From contig JBEPTZ010000010.1 of NCBI GenBank assembly GCA_041691815.1, forward strand, positions 1-62,235: DNA of 62,235 nucleotides, given 5' to 3'. The number at the start of each line of letters is the position of its first letter. The stretch's first letter is position 1. Of this stretch, positions 29,091 through 38,948 are shown in pieces. This stretch comes from 70-18 sp041691815. Lineage in GTDB: Bacteria; Pseudomonadota; Alphaproteobacteria; Acetobacterales; Acetobacteraceae. The notes beneath the pieces were generated by a model, which saw only the letters and a program-made list of their open reading frames with translations, was not told the DNA's origin and searched no databases. Both the position numbers and the translations under genes were made by a program.

Positions 29091-30206
29091 TTAGAACAGA
29101 TCGGAGAAGTGGCGGACGTGCCCGGTGTCGATATCGACCTCGACGCTCATGCCGGCGCGCAGCTCGGGGTCGCCCGGGTGACGCTCGACGTTCACCCGCA
29201 GCGGGATGCGCTGCACCACCTTCACCCAGTTGCCCGACGCGTTCTGCGCCGGCAGCACGGAGAATTCCGAGCCGGAATTGGGCGCGATGCTCTGCACCAC
29301 GCCCTTCCAGCTGCGGCCCGGATAGGTGTCGACGGTAACCTGCACCGAATCGCCCGGCTTCACGTAGGTCAGGTCGGTCTCCTTCGGGCTGGCCTCGACC
29401 CAGACATGCTCGGTGGAAACCAGGCCGAACGCGGCGGTGGCGGCGGCGAGATACTGGCCGGGCTGCAACTGATCGACCTGGGTCACCACGCCGGCGAACG
29501 GCGCGCGGACCACGGTGTGGTCGAGCTGGCGCTGTGCCTCGGCGACCTTGGCCGCCGCCTCCTTGTATTGCGGCACCTCGGCGGGCGCGATGTCGGGGTT
29601 GCCGGCGAGGCGGGCCAGTTGCACCTCGGCCTGTTCCTTCAGGCTCTGCACCGCGGCCTCATTGGAGGCGAGCTTGAAGCGGGCATCGTCGTAGTCGGCG
29701 CGGGTGACGCTGCCGCCCTTGACCAGCTTGGAATAGCGGTCGAAGGCGGCCTGGTCGGCCTGCACCTGCGCCTCCTTGGCCTGCACGTCGCGCAGCATGC
29801 GCTGATAGTCGCGCTTCGCCGCATTTACCGAGAGGGCGGTCTGCGCCAGGTTGGCCTTGGCGCCATCGAGGGCGATCTGGAACGGGCGCGGATCGAGCCG
29901 GAACAGCACTTCGCCCTTCTGCACCGCCTTACCCTCCTTGACGTCCACCTCCTGCACGATGCCGGAAACATCGGTGGCGATGGCCAGCTTGGCGGCGCGG
30001 ACATAGGCGTTGTCGATCGAGACATAGCGGCCGCCATTCACCCAATAGACCAGCGACGCCACGATCACCGCCACCACGCCACCCAGCATCAGCACCGGGC
30101 GCAGGATGCGGCGGCGATAGCGGGCGGTGACGCGCGAGGGCTCCAGCGTCGCTTCTCGCGGCGCCGGGATCGGGGTTTGCGCGGACGCGGTGGTGGCTTG
30201 CGACAT
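29091..30206 (-). CDS. emrA: HlyD/EmrA-family membrane fusion protein
   Basis: Periplasmic adaptor joining the EmrB pump to an outer membrane channel. 371 aa from ATG 30206 (MSQATTASAQ), one base after the marR stop. One N-terminal TM (about residues 37-57), then lipoyl/biotinyl halves (DVKEGKAVQKGEVLFRLDPRPF and VRAPFAGVVTQVDQLQPGQYL) flanking a coiled-coil hairpin (about 105-190), and a C-terminal beta-barrel. Order marR-emrA-emrB indicates one autoregulated operon. Confidence 0.92.
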   Translation of the reverse strand: MSQATTASAQTPIPAPREATLEPSRVTARYRRRILRPVLMLGGVVAVIVASLVYWVNGGRYVSIDNAYVRAAKLAIATDVSGIVQEVDVKEGKAVQKGEVLFRLDPRPFQIALDGAKANLAQTALSVNAAKRDYQRMLRDVQAKEAQVQADQAAFDRYSKLVKGGSVTRADYDDARFKLASNEAAVQSLKEQAEVQLARLAGNPDIAPAEVPQYKEAAAKVAEAQRQLDHTVVRAPFAGVVTQVDQLQPGQYLAAATAAFGLVSTEHVWVEASPKETDLTYVKPGDSVQVTVDTYPGRSWKGVVQSIAPNSGSEFSVLPAQNASGNWVKVVQRIPLRVNVERHPGDPELRAGMSVEVDIDTGHVRHFSDLF

Positions 30207-30207
30207 G

Positions 30208-30681
30208 TCAGGCGACGTCCTGTTCGAGAGCGGATCGTTCAAGGATGCGGCCACGCGGTTCGGCCATCAGATTGGCCTTCATGCGGACGAGCCCGGCATT
30301 GATGACGGCAAGCGTGTGCGTGTCGACGCCGTCGACCAGCAGGCGGCGGAGGTCTTCCCGTTCGGCATGGATGTCGCGCAGCACCGGGGTGGCGGGGGGC
30401 AGCAGGTGCAGCCGCCATACCCGGCGATCGGCAGGGTCGCCACGGCGTTCGACCATGCCGCGATCTTCCAGCCGGTCGATCAGCCGGGCCACGGTGATCG
30501 GTTCCACTTCGAGGATTTCCGCCAGCGCCTTCTGCGTCAGGCCGGGCCGGCGCTCCAGGCAAACCAGGATGACCCATTGGGCGCGCGTCATATCATGCGC
30601 GCGGGCACGGCGGTCCGATTCCAGCCGCAACTGACGCGCCACGTCGTGCAGCATGAACAGGATGTCGGGCTGATTGGTCAC
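30208..30681 (-). CDS. MarR-family transcriptional regulator
   Basis: 157 aa from GTG at 30681; the longer open frame upstream runs through another gene and is not credible. Winged-helix core MTRAQWVILVCLERRPGLTQKALAEIL then EVEPITVARLIDRLEDRGMVERR, with wing DPADRRVWRLHL: standard MarR. Probably a repressor of the efflux genes, released by a pump substrate. The palindrome in its own promoter recurs before the first MFS gene. Confidence 0.9.
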   Translation of the reverse strand: MTNQPDILFMLHDVARQLRLESDRRARAHDMTRAQWVILVCLERRPGLTQKALAEILEVEPITVARLIDRLEDRGMVERRGDPADRRVWRLHLLPPATPVLRDIHAEREDLRRLLVDGVDTHTLAVINAGLVRMKANLMAEPRGRILERSALEQDVA

Positions 30682-30688
30682 ACGGCAG

Positions 30689-30716
30689 ATAATAAGCAGC
30701 GTTATCTTTCTGTCGA
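30689..30716 (-). promoter_or_regulatory. marR-emrAB promoter with embedded operator
   Basis: On the minus strand TCGACA (30711-30716), 16-bp spacer, TATTAT (30689-30694). The spacer contains ATAACGCTGCTTAT (30692-30705), the same site as near 27400. A repressor bound here would cover the -10. The start GTG follows within ten bases, so the leader is very short. Confidence 0.6.
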
Positions 30717-30721
30717 GTGAT

Positions 30722-31768
30722 TCAGTGCATGCAGAGGCCGAGGGGCTGCATTGCAAGCCTGCCGGCCCTGCCGCGCCGGCGGCGGCGGCGCAGCGCCACC
30801 AGCGCGGCGAGCATCGGCAGCAGCAGCATGAACGACATCGGTTCCGGCACCGCGGGCGGCGGCAGGAACGGGTGCGAGGTGTCGTAGGCCGGGCCGGGCA
30901 GTGGCAGCAGCGTGTTGTCCTGCTCGATGTCGCCGCCCGGGAAGCCATAGAACGTATTGTCGGCGAGCGTAGCCGGCTGCCCGGACTGGTTTACCAGCGC
31001 GTTCGGCGTGCTGTCGGCGCCGATGTCGTTGATGAAGATGTTGTCGCTGATCAGGCTGGTGGTGGCTGAGTAGATGCCACCCTCCTCGCCGATGGAGATA
31101 TAGTTGATGTTCTGGCTGTTCGGCCCCTTCTCGATGGTGTTGCCGGTAATAGTGTTGTGGCCGCCATTGGGCAGGTCGATCGAGTAGCTGCCGTTGCCGT
31201 CCGGGCCATCGGCGAGGATGTTGTTGGTGATGATGTTGGTTTCGGCGCGGCTCTTGATCTGGTGGCCGACATTGGCGTCGTGGAAATACGAGCCGGTGAT
31301 GGTCAGCGAGGCGATGTCGCCCACATACAGGTTGTGCGTGGACCCGTCGCCGTAGCCGTTGTTATTGAATTCGCTGTCGGTGATGGTCAGCGTGGCGGTG
31401 GCGTTCAGCGCGGTCAGGATGCCGTTCTGGTTGTTGTGGAACCAGGAATTGGTGATCGAGAAGTTGCCGGCCTCGAAGCGGATGCCGGCCCCGTTGTTGT
31501 CAGGCACCGTGGCGCCGGAGAACTCCAGGCCGTTGATCGACAGGTCGGCGTCGACCGTCATGATCGCCTTGCCGTTGGGGGGCTGCGTGGCGGCGACGAA
31601 ACTGGCCATCCCACCGACGGCATTGATGGTCAGCGGGTGGGTGATGGTGGTGAAATCGTCGGTATAGGTACCGGCCAGCACGTTGATGATGTCAAAATTG
31701 CCGGAATTCGCCACTGCGGCGGCCAGGGTGGCATACTCCTGGCCGATGCCGACGGTCAGTTCGCTCAT
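30722..31768 (-). CDS. Right-handed beta-helix protein with PEP-CTERM anchor
   Basis: 348 aa from ATG 31768 (MSELTVGIGQEYATLAAAVA). The body has periodic NTIT/NNIL/TITDSEF-type repeats expected of a parallel beta-helix (NosD/pectate-lyase-like). The C-terminus has VPEPMSF, a hydrophobic stretch and RRRRRR, the PEP-CTERM sorting signal for exosortase, with about 16 extra residues after the Arg cluster. No N-terminal signal peptide is visible, unusual for a PEP-CTERM protein. No exosortase gene is in the window. Confidence 0.75.
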   Translation of the reverse strand: MSELTVGIGQEYATLAAAVANSGNFDIINVLAGTYTDDFTTITHPLTINAVGGMASFVAATQPPNGKAIMTVDADLSINGLEFSGATVPDNNGAGIRFEAGNFSITNSWFHNNQNGILTALNATATLTITDSEFNNNGYGDGSTHNLYVGDIASLTITGSYFHDANVGHQIKSRAETNIITNNILADGPDGNGSYSIDLPNGGHNTITGNTIEKGPNSQNINYISIGEEGGIYSATTSLISDNIFINDIGADSTPNALVNQSGQPATLADNTFYGFPGGDIEQDNTLLPLPGPAYDTSHPFLPPPAVPEPMSFMLLLPMLAALVALRRRRRRGRAGRLAMQPLGLCMH

Positions 31769-31853
31769 GATATTCCGGCCTCCACAGGCACGACGACCGA
31801 GCCAGCGCAACGCATATCACGCAGACGCTACCAGCAATACCGCGTGGCAGTGG

Positions 31854-32681
31854 CTACCTGAACAACTTGCCGGGAGGCGGTGCTACGCGGGTGTAGTCCA
31901 TCGCCGGATAGATGCCGCCTTGGTAGCGCTCGACGATCGGATCGCCGCTGACCTTGCCGGCAAGCTGGCCGGCGAAGCCATCGGCGGTATCCTGTGGCAG
32001 CCAGCCCAGCGCCTCGCGGCCATCGGCGGCCCAGTAGGTGCGGGCATTGGCCGAGGCGCCCCAGATCACGCAGCTTTCGGTTTTCTCGGCCAGGGTGGCG
32101 CGGATGCACAGCCGGGTGAGGTCGTCATACGACAGCCAGGTGGACAGCATCCGCTCGTCCACCGGCTCCGGGAAGGAAGAGCCGATGCGGACGTTGACGT
32201 TCTCCACCCCGTGCTTGAACCAGTACATCCGGCCCATCAGTTCGCCATAGGCCTTGGACAGGCCGTAGAACGTGTCGGGCATGAACTGGCAATCGGCGTC
32301 CAGCTTTTCGCTGCGCTCATGGAAGCCGATCGAGTGGTTGGAACTGGCGAACAGCACCCGGGCGCGCTCGCGCCGCGCCGCCTCATAGATATGGTACAGG
32401 CCGCGCAGATTGGGGCCGAGCACGCTCTCGAACGAGGCTTCGGTGGAAATGCCGCCGAAATGCAGGATCATCCCGCAACCCTCGGCCAGGCGCAGGATGG
32501 CCATGCCATCGTTGAGATCGGCGCGCACGAAACGGGCGCCCGGCGGCAGCGCGTCCGGGAACGCCGCGATATCGGTCATCACCAGCTTCCAGCCGGCGGC
32601 ACCGAGATTGCGCGCCAGCACCCGGCCAAGGCCGCCAGAGGCGCCGGTGAGCAGCACGGGTTTGGCGGGGACGTCGGCCAT
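31854..32681 (-). CDS. udh: NAD-dependent uronate dehydrogenase (SDR family)
   Basis: Extended short-chain dehydrogenase, 275 aa from ATG 32681 with GGGAGA upstream. Visible: GASGGLGRVL at residues 13-22, LHFGGISTEASFESVLGPN, FASSNHSIGFH, catalytic YGLSK (YxxxK), and VRIGSSFPEPVDERMLSTWLSYDD, which together match uronate dehydrogenases converting galacturonate/glucuronate to the aldaro-lactone. A related sugar-acid dehydrogenase cannot be excluded. It is divergent from the amidase gene. Confidence 0.8.
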   Translation of the reverse strand: MADVPAKPVLLTGASGGLGRVLARNLGAAGWKLVMTDIAAFPDALPPGARFVRADLNDGMAILRLAEGCGMILHFGGISTEASFESVLGPNLRGLYHIYEAARRERARVLFASSNHSIGFHERSEKLDADCQFMPDTFYGLSKAYGELMGRMYWFKHGVENVNVRIGSSFPEPVDERMLSTWLSYDDLTRLCIRATLAEKTESCVIWGASANARTYWAADGREALGWLPQDTADGFAGQLAGKVSGDPIVERYQGGIYPAMDYTRVAPPPGKLFR

Positions 32682-32814
32682 GAGTTCTCTCCCAGGTTTC
32701 GCGGCACAAAAAGGCACCGGGCGCGGTTGACGTCAATGCCGGCCGCTCCGGACGATGGCCGGGTTTCGCGTACCCCATCTTGCAAGGTGGCGCGACCGGA
32801 GGCACCGTTGCGCC

Positions 32815-34158
32815 ATGCGCACACTCCATGACCTCTCCACCGCTCTGGCCGATGGCCGCACCACCTCCCGCGAACTGGTGGAGGCGTGTCTGGCACGCAT
32901 TGGCGATCCGCAGGGCGAGGGCGGGCGCGCCTTCCTCAAGGTGGATGCCGACGGTGCGCGGCTGCAGGCCGATGCGATGGACGCCTTACGCCGGGCTGGC
33001 CGCGCTCCGGGTCCGTTCGCCGGCATTCCGTTCAGCGTCAAGGACCTGGCGGATATCGCCGGCCAACCGACCCCGGCCGGTTCGGCGGTGCTGGCCCATG
33101 CCGAGCCGGCCGCCGCCCATGCGCCGGTGGTGCAGCGGATCCTGGATGCCGGCTTCGTGGTGATGGGCCGCACCAACATGACCGAGTTCGCCTTTTCCGG
33201 CCTCGGCATCAACCCGCATTACGGCACGCCGCGCAGCCCGTGGGACCGGGCGACCGGGCGTATCCCGGGCGGCTCATCCTCGGGCGCCGCGGTTTCGATT
33301 GCCGACCAGATGGCCTATGGCGCGCTGGGCACCGACACTGGCGGGTCATGCCGGGTGCCCGCGGCGATGTGTGGCATCACCGGCTACAAGCCGACCGCGC
33401 GGCGGGTGCCCACCGCCGGCATCCTGCCGCTGTCCACCAGCCTGGACTCGGTGGGGCCGCTAGCCAATTCGGTGGCCTGCTGTGCGGCGATCGATGCGGT
33501 GTTCGCCGGCGAGGTGCAGCCCGACCTGGCGCCGCTCGACGTTGACGGGCTGCGGCTGGCGGTGCCGCTGGGCTTCGTGCTGGAAGGCATGGACGCCGCG
33601 GTGGCCGCGACGTTCGAGCGGGCGCTGGGCACCCTGAGCGCCGCCGGGGCGCGGGTGCTGCCGGTGGAAATGACGGTGCTGGACGAAATCGGCCAGGCCA
33701 ATGCCGGCGGCGGGTTCGCGGCGGCCGAGGCCTGGGCCTGGCATCGCCGCCTGCTGGCGAGTAGCGGCAACGGCTATGACCCGCGGGTGAGGTCGCGCAT
33801 CCTGCGCGGTCAGGGCATGACGGCGGCCGATTACCTGGACCTGCTGGCAGCCCGCGCCGACATCGTCGCGCGCTTCGATGCCGTCACCAGCGCCTATGAC
33901 GCGGTGCTGCTGCCGACCTGCCCGCTGACCCCGGCACCGATCGCCGCCCTGGAGCAGGACGCGGAATATACCCGCGTCAACATGTTGCAGCTCCGCAATC
34001 CGTCGATCGGCAATTTTCTCGATCGCTGCGCCATCTCGCTGCCCTGCCACCGCGAGGGTGATGCGCCGGTGGGATTGATGCTGATGGGCGAGACGCTGGG
34101 CGACGCCTGGTTATTCCGCGTCGCGGCCGGGGTGGAAGCTGCGCTGAGAGGAAGATAA
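32815..34158 (+). CDS. Amidase-signature family hydrolase
   Basis: 447 aa from ATG 32815 (MRTLHDLSTALADG). The Ser-cisSer-Lys triad is visible: Lys76 in FSVKDLAD, the cis-Ser in PGGSSSGAAV (about 155) and the nucleophile Ser178 in DTGGSCR. Hydrolyses an amide; substrate not evident. The family also includes GatA, but the length, the lack of a gatCB context and the C-terminal SLPCHREGDAPVGLMLMG favour a stand-alone amidase. Confidence 0.87.
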   Translation: MRTLHDLSTALADGRTTSRELVEACLARIGDPQGEGGRAFLKVDADGARLQADAMDALRRAGRAPGPFAGIPFSVKDLADIAGQPTPAGSAVLAHAEPAAAHAPVVQRILDAGFVVMGRTNMTEFAFSGLGINPHYGTPRSPWDRATGRIPGGSSSGAAVSIADQMAYGALGTDTGGSCRVPAAMCGITGYKPTARRVPTAGILPLSTSLDSVGPLANSVACCAAIDAVFAGEVQPDLAPLDVDGLRLAVPLGFVLEGMDAAVAATFERALGTLSAAGARVLPVEMTVLDEIGQANAGGGFAAAEAWAWHRRLLASSGNGYDPRVRSRILRGQGMTAADYLDLLAARADIVARFDAVTSAYDAVLLPTCPLTPAPIAALEQDAEYTRVNMLQLRNPSIGNFLDRCAISLPCHREGDAPVGLMLMGETLGDAWLFRVAAGVEAALRGR

Positions 34159-34186
34159 CCCCTCCGTTTCAGCGAAAAGCAGAATC

Positions 34187-34230
34187 CCGAGGCTGGGGGT
34201 CCTCTGACGGCAGTGGCCCCTCAGGCTCGG
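34187..34230. terminator. Imperfect hairpin between convergent amidase and csp genes
   Basis: CCGAGGCTGGGGG and CCCCTCAGGCTCGG pair with two mismatches around a 17-base loop. It sits between two converging genes and could act as a two-way terminator, but no T-tract follows. Confidence 0.4.
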
Positions 34231-34240
34231 CTTCGTGCGT

Positions 34241-34444
34241 TCAGGCAAGCTTCAGGTTGGTGGCAGCGGCCTTGCCGCGCTCCATCGCCACGTCGTAGCT
34301 GACCTTCTGGCCGTCATTGAGGCCCTTCAGGCCGGCGCTCTGCACGGCGGTGATGTGCACGAACACGTCCTTGCCGCCGTCCTGCGGCATGATGAAACCG
34401 AAGCCTTTGGTGGCGTTGAACCATTTGACGGTGCCGATAGCCAT
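34241..34444 (-). CDS. Cold-shock domain protein, first copy
   Basis: 67 aa OB-fold nucleic-acid chaperone of the CspA family. RNP1 is KGFGFI and RNP2 is VFVHI; it starts MAIGTVKWFNATKGFGFIMP. Near-identical to the copy at 34601. Binds single-stranded RNA/DNA. A perfect 20-bp palindrome lies about 80 bases upstream. Confidence 0.95.
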   Translation of the reverse strand: MAIGTVKWFNATKGFGFIMPQDGGKDVFVHITAVQSAGLKGLNDGQKVSYDVAMERGKAAATNLKLA

Positions 34445-34522
34445 GTCAGTCGTCTCCTGCGGTCAGCCGGGCGCTGCCACGGCTGGGAGTGGTGGAAAAA
34501 GAAAACCTGGCCATAAACGACA

Positions 34523-34564
34523 CAGGCCCATCAACTGCATCAGATGATGCAGTTGATGGGCCTG
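34523..34564. repeat. Perfect 20-bp inverted repeat between two csp genes
   Basis: Left arm CAGGCCCATCAACTGCATCA (34523-34542), two-base GA spacer, right arm its exact reverse complement (34545-34564). No T-tract follows on either strand. It lies after the second csp and before the first in transcription order. It could form a strong RNA hairpin or a DNA cruciform. Confidence 0.95.
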
Positions 34565-34600
34565 GGCCGAGTCACGGCGCCTGCCGCTAAAGCGTGCGCG

Positions 34601-34804
34601 TCAGGCGAGTTTGAGGTTGGAAGCGGCGGCCTTGCCGCGCTCCATCACCACGTCGTAGCTGACCTTCTGGCCCTCATCGAGGCCCCGCATGCCAGCCGCC
34701 TGGACCGCGGTGATGTGTACGAACACATCCTTGCCGCCGTCCTGAGGCATAATGAAACCAAAGCCTTTGGTGGTATTGAACCACTTAACCGTACCGATAG
34801 CCAT
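34601..34804 (-). CDS. Cold-shock domain protein, second copy
   Basis: 67 aa, MAIGTVKWFNTTKGFGFIMP, RNP1 KGFGFI and RNP2 VFVHI. It differs from the first copy at only a few residues, clustered in its second half. Start ATG 34804; the longer frame upstream is noncoding. The two genes lie in tandem on the minus strand with the 20-bp palindrome between them. Confidence 0.95.
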   Translation of the reverse strand: MAIGTVKWFNTTKGFGFIMPQDGGKDVFVHITAVQAAGMRGLDEGQKVSYDVVMERGKAAASNLKLA

Positions 34805-35017
34805 AGCTGCGTCCATCTCCGAACCGTCACCACGCAACAGCGCGCGGCGTTGAAAGACAACCGAGAATTTGGTCGTCTTGAACGCACCTGTCGAACCGAG
34901 ATCGAGACATGGTGGCGCAGCAAGCCTAGCCAAAAACGATTGCAGGCCATAGTTGGCGCAGAAAGCCCAGGCCGAGTCAATCACTTCGATATGTATAACG
35001 AAGAGATTTATTGCGAC

Positions 35018-35045
35018 AAAAAAGGGCGGACCTTGCGGTCCGCCC
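35018..35045 (-). terminator. Rho-independent terminator of groESL
   Basis: On the minus strand GGGCGGACC, loop GCAA, GGTCCGCCC, then TTTTTT: a 9-bp perfect GC-rich stem with a six-base T-tract, 33 bases after the groEL stop. A textbook intrinsic terminator. Confidence 0.92.
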
Positions 35046-35077
35046 CTTCTCGTTCGTGGAAAGCCGAGGCGGTGGAC

Positions 35078-36730
<1,653 letters not shown>

Positions 36731-36805
36731 GTGTGTCTTCCTTCGTTCAGATCTGGTCAGTCACGGGCAGGTCAATCAGAGGCGGGCCGGCTGGCGCAGC
36801 TGCGC

Positions 36806-37123
36806 TCAGGCGGCCTTCTTCTTGCTGGCCGGCGTGCCCTCGATGATGCCCATGATGTCGGACTCTTTCATGATCAACAGCTCTTCGCCGTCGAGCTTGA
36901 CCTCGGTGCCCGACCACTTGCCGAACAGCACCCGGTCGCCAGCCTTCACGTCCAGCGCCACGATCTGGCCCTGTTCGTTGCGCGCGCCGGCGCCGACGGC
37001 AACAATCTCGCCTTCCATCGGCTTTTCCTGGGCCGTGTCGGGGATGATGATGCCACCCTTGGTCTTCTCTTCGGCAGTCAGCCGCTTGACCACGACCCGG
37101 TCGTGCAGGGGACGGAACTTCAT
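36806..37123 (-). CDS. groES: Co-chaperonin GroES
   Basis: Lid of the GroEL cage. 105 aa from ATG 37123 (MKFRPLHDRVVVKRL). The mobile loop KTKGGIIIPDTAQEKP and VLFGKWSGTEVKLDGEE are intact. The open frame extends upstream over the promoter and CIRCE elements, which excludes earlier starts. First gene of groESL. Confidence 0.97.
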   Translation of the reverse strand: MKFRPLHDRVVVKRLTAEEKTKGGIIIPDTAQEKPMEGEIVAVGAGARNEQGQIVALDVKAGDRVLFGKWSGTEVKLDGEELLIMKESDIMGIIEGTPASKKKAA

Positions 37124-37194
37124 GCGGATTGCTCCTGGATAATTATCGCTGTTGCCTGGCCGCCGGGATGTCGCCACCCACGCCGGCCGAATTG

Positions 37195-37221
37195 TTGGCA
37201 CTCCCCTTCGAGGAGTGCCAG
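37195..37221 (-). promoter_or_regulatory. CIRCE operator, start-proximal
   Basis: TTGGCACTC, nine bases, GAGTGCCAG: the HrcA-binding inverted repeat (consensus TTAGCACTC-N9-GAGTGCTAA). It begins two bases beyond the -10 hexamer, where HrcA would block initiation. Confidence 0.9.
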
Positions 37222-37222
37222 C

Positions 37223-37251
37223 CATGTAAGCGGTCGCGCCGGTCGCGTCAA
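37223..37251 (-). promoter_or_regulatory. groESL sigma-70-type promoter
   Basis: On the minus strand TTGACG (37246-37251), 17-bp spacer, TACATG (37223-37228). The position between two CIRCE elements supports it. Confidence 0.65.
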
Positions 37252-37258
37252 GGGATCG

Positions 37259-37285
37259 GCAGCACTCTTTGTGCGAGAGTGCCAA
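37259..37285 (-). promoter_or_regulatory. Second CIRCE-like operator, upstream of the -35
   Basis: GCAGCACTC, nine bases, GAGTGCCAA; 37 bases beyond the first CIRCE. One half is exact, the other has two changes. It lies on the far side of the -35, toward the divergent usg gene. Confidence 0.75.
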
Positions 37286-37437
37286 TCTACTGATTCAATT
37301 GATTTTTTAATTGCAGCGCAAGGCTGAGTGGCTAGCATTCAGTCTGGAGCCGCGCAGCACCGGCGACGTTAGGAGGCCAAGCCGGCGCGGCTGCAACCAG
37401 ATTGTCACCATGGCGGGTTATCACCACGGAGGACCAT

Positions 37438-37710
37438 ATGCACGTCGTTACCTCGATGCAGCGCCAGCTTCAAGGCTACCGGCTGACCACGGCGGAAATC
37501 CTCTACCATCTGCCGGACCATCCGGCGGTGCTGCAGAGCTTCATCTGGCAGGAGCTGGATCTCGCCCCCGGCTACCCGGTGCTGCGCGGCTTCCTGGATT
37601 TCTGGCATCGCGAGATCGAGGGCCGGCTGCATTCGGTGCGGGTCGCCTCGGTCGGGCTGATCACTCCCGGCGAACTGCGCTACACCGAGCATCTGGCGCA
37701 TCTGCATTAG
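37438..37710 (+). CDS. usg: Usg family protein
   Basis: 90 aa from ATG 37438 with CGGAGG seven bases upstream. QLQGYRLTTAEILYHLPDHP, FIWQELDLAPGYPVLRGFLDFWHREIEG and LHSVRVASVGLI match the small alphaproteobacterial Usg family (first seen upstream of trpF in Caulobacter). Biochemical function unknown. Divergent from groESL. Confidence 0.88.
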   Translation: MHVVTSMQRQLQGYRLTTAEILYHLPDHPAVLQSFIWQELDLAPGYPVLRGFLDFWHREIEGRLHSVRVASVGLITPGELRYTEHLAHLH

Positions 37711-37748
37711 AGCGTAAGGCAGGGCCGCTGGCGCGCCGAGCCTGGTGG

Positions 37749-38858
37749 TCAGGCCGGCGCGTCCAGCGGGCGCTGCAGCACCACCATGTCCTGCTGCTCC
37801 ATGAAGCAGGGCAGAATCCGGTGCACATCCAGATAGCCGGACCACACGTCGCGGATGAAGCGTCTGGTATGGGCGATCAGCCGATAATACCCCTCCCGCC
37901 CGGCATCCACGCCGACATTTTGCGCCGCGAAGTCGTAGAAACCGCGGTCAAGATACTCCCTCACGAAACCTGGATTGGCCTTCAGTTCGCGGAATTTGCT
38001 GATATACACGCCAGACTCGCCACACACCGTCATGAAGGCATAGCCGCCCGGCTTCAGCACCCGCCGCAGTTCCGCCAGCCATTTCAGCTGGTCGTCATAG
38101 GCCAGGTGGGTGAACACCGAGTAGCTGTAGGCAACATCGATGCTGGCGTCGGCGTACGGCATTGGCGGATCGAAATCCACCCGCGTGGCCTGGCTCCAGC
38201 CCATCGTCTGGTTCAGCCAGGCGATATTCACCGCGTCGATATCGGCGCCGTGGACATTGGTCTGGCCGCGCTCCAGGAAATGCCGCGCGATCCGCCCGCA
38301 GCCGACGCCCCAGTCTAGCACCGCGCCCAGCGTCGCGGCGTCGCGGCCAACATAGGTCTCGATCAGCCGCTGCACCCGCGCGTGCGAGGTCGCACCCCCC
38401 ATCAGGAACGCATTGTTGCCGATCCCGCCGGCGACGCGGACGATGTTCTCCGCCGATGGCACCGCCAGCGTGCAGGCGGCGTACCAGTGTGCCTCCAGCC
38501 CGGGGGCAATCGGCGCGCCGAACCGGTCGATCACCTCGAAGGTCAGGTCCACCGGCGGCCGCATCACCCGGTCTGCGTCGGTGGTGAAATCGCAGAATTC
38601 GCGCAGTTTGGCATGCACCACGCAGTATCCCGGTGGCATATACTGCGCCACCGCCCGTGCGCTTGGTGTGTCGTAAGGCGTGATCGAGCCGGCGACCCGG
38701 CCGGTGGTCAGGCAGCGTATCGCCAGGCCGCGCTGCCCGATCGCCAGCAGGTCCGGCGCGAAGACGATCGCCACCAGATCATGGGCATTGTCGCTGTAGA
38801 ATAGCCGGAAGCTGACATAGGCGCCACGAAACAGGCCTTCAACCAAGCTTTCCGACAT
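37749..38858 (-). CDS. Class I SAM-dependent methyltransferase
   Basis: 369 aa from ATG 38858. The central domain (about residues 180-290) has motif I VLDWGVGCGRIARHFLE, acidic residue DIDAVNIAW, SIDVAYSYSVFTHLAYDDQLKWLAELRRVLKPGGYAFM: a complete methyltransferase_11/25-type SAM fold. The N-terminal 150 residues form a separate beta-rich domain without a recognised motif. Possible role in glycan or small-molecule methylation; substrate unknown. Confidence 0.8.
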   Translation of the reverse strand: MSESLVEGLFRGAYVSFRLFYSDNAHDLVAIVFAPDLLAIGQRGLAIRCLTTGRVAGSITPYDTPSARAVAQYMPPGYCVVHAKLREFCDFTTDADRVMRPPVDLTFEVIDRFGAPIAPGLEAHWYAACTLAVPSAENIVRVAGGIGNNAFLMGGATSHARVQRLIETYVGRDAATLGAVLDWGVGCGRIARHFLERGQTNVHGADIDAVNIAWLNQTMGWSQATRVDFDPPMPYADASIDVAYSYSVFTHLAYDDQLKWLAELRRVLKPGGYAFMTVCGESGVYISKFRELKANPGFVREYLDRGFYDFAAQNVGVDAGREGYYRLIAHTRRFIRDVWSGYLDVHRILPCFMEQQDMVVLQRPLDAPA

Positions 38859-38948
38859 CAAACGCCCTCTCCAGAGAACAAGTTCTGTGAACGGATTAAT
38901 GGCATATCCTGCCGCCCGTTAAAATGGCGCGCGCCGACGCCCCGCCGC

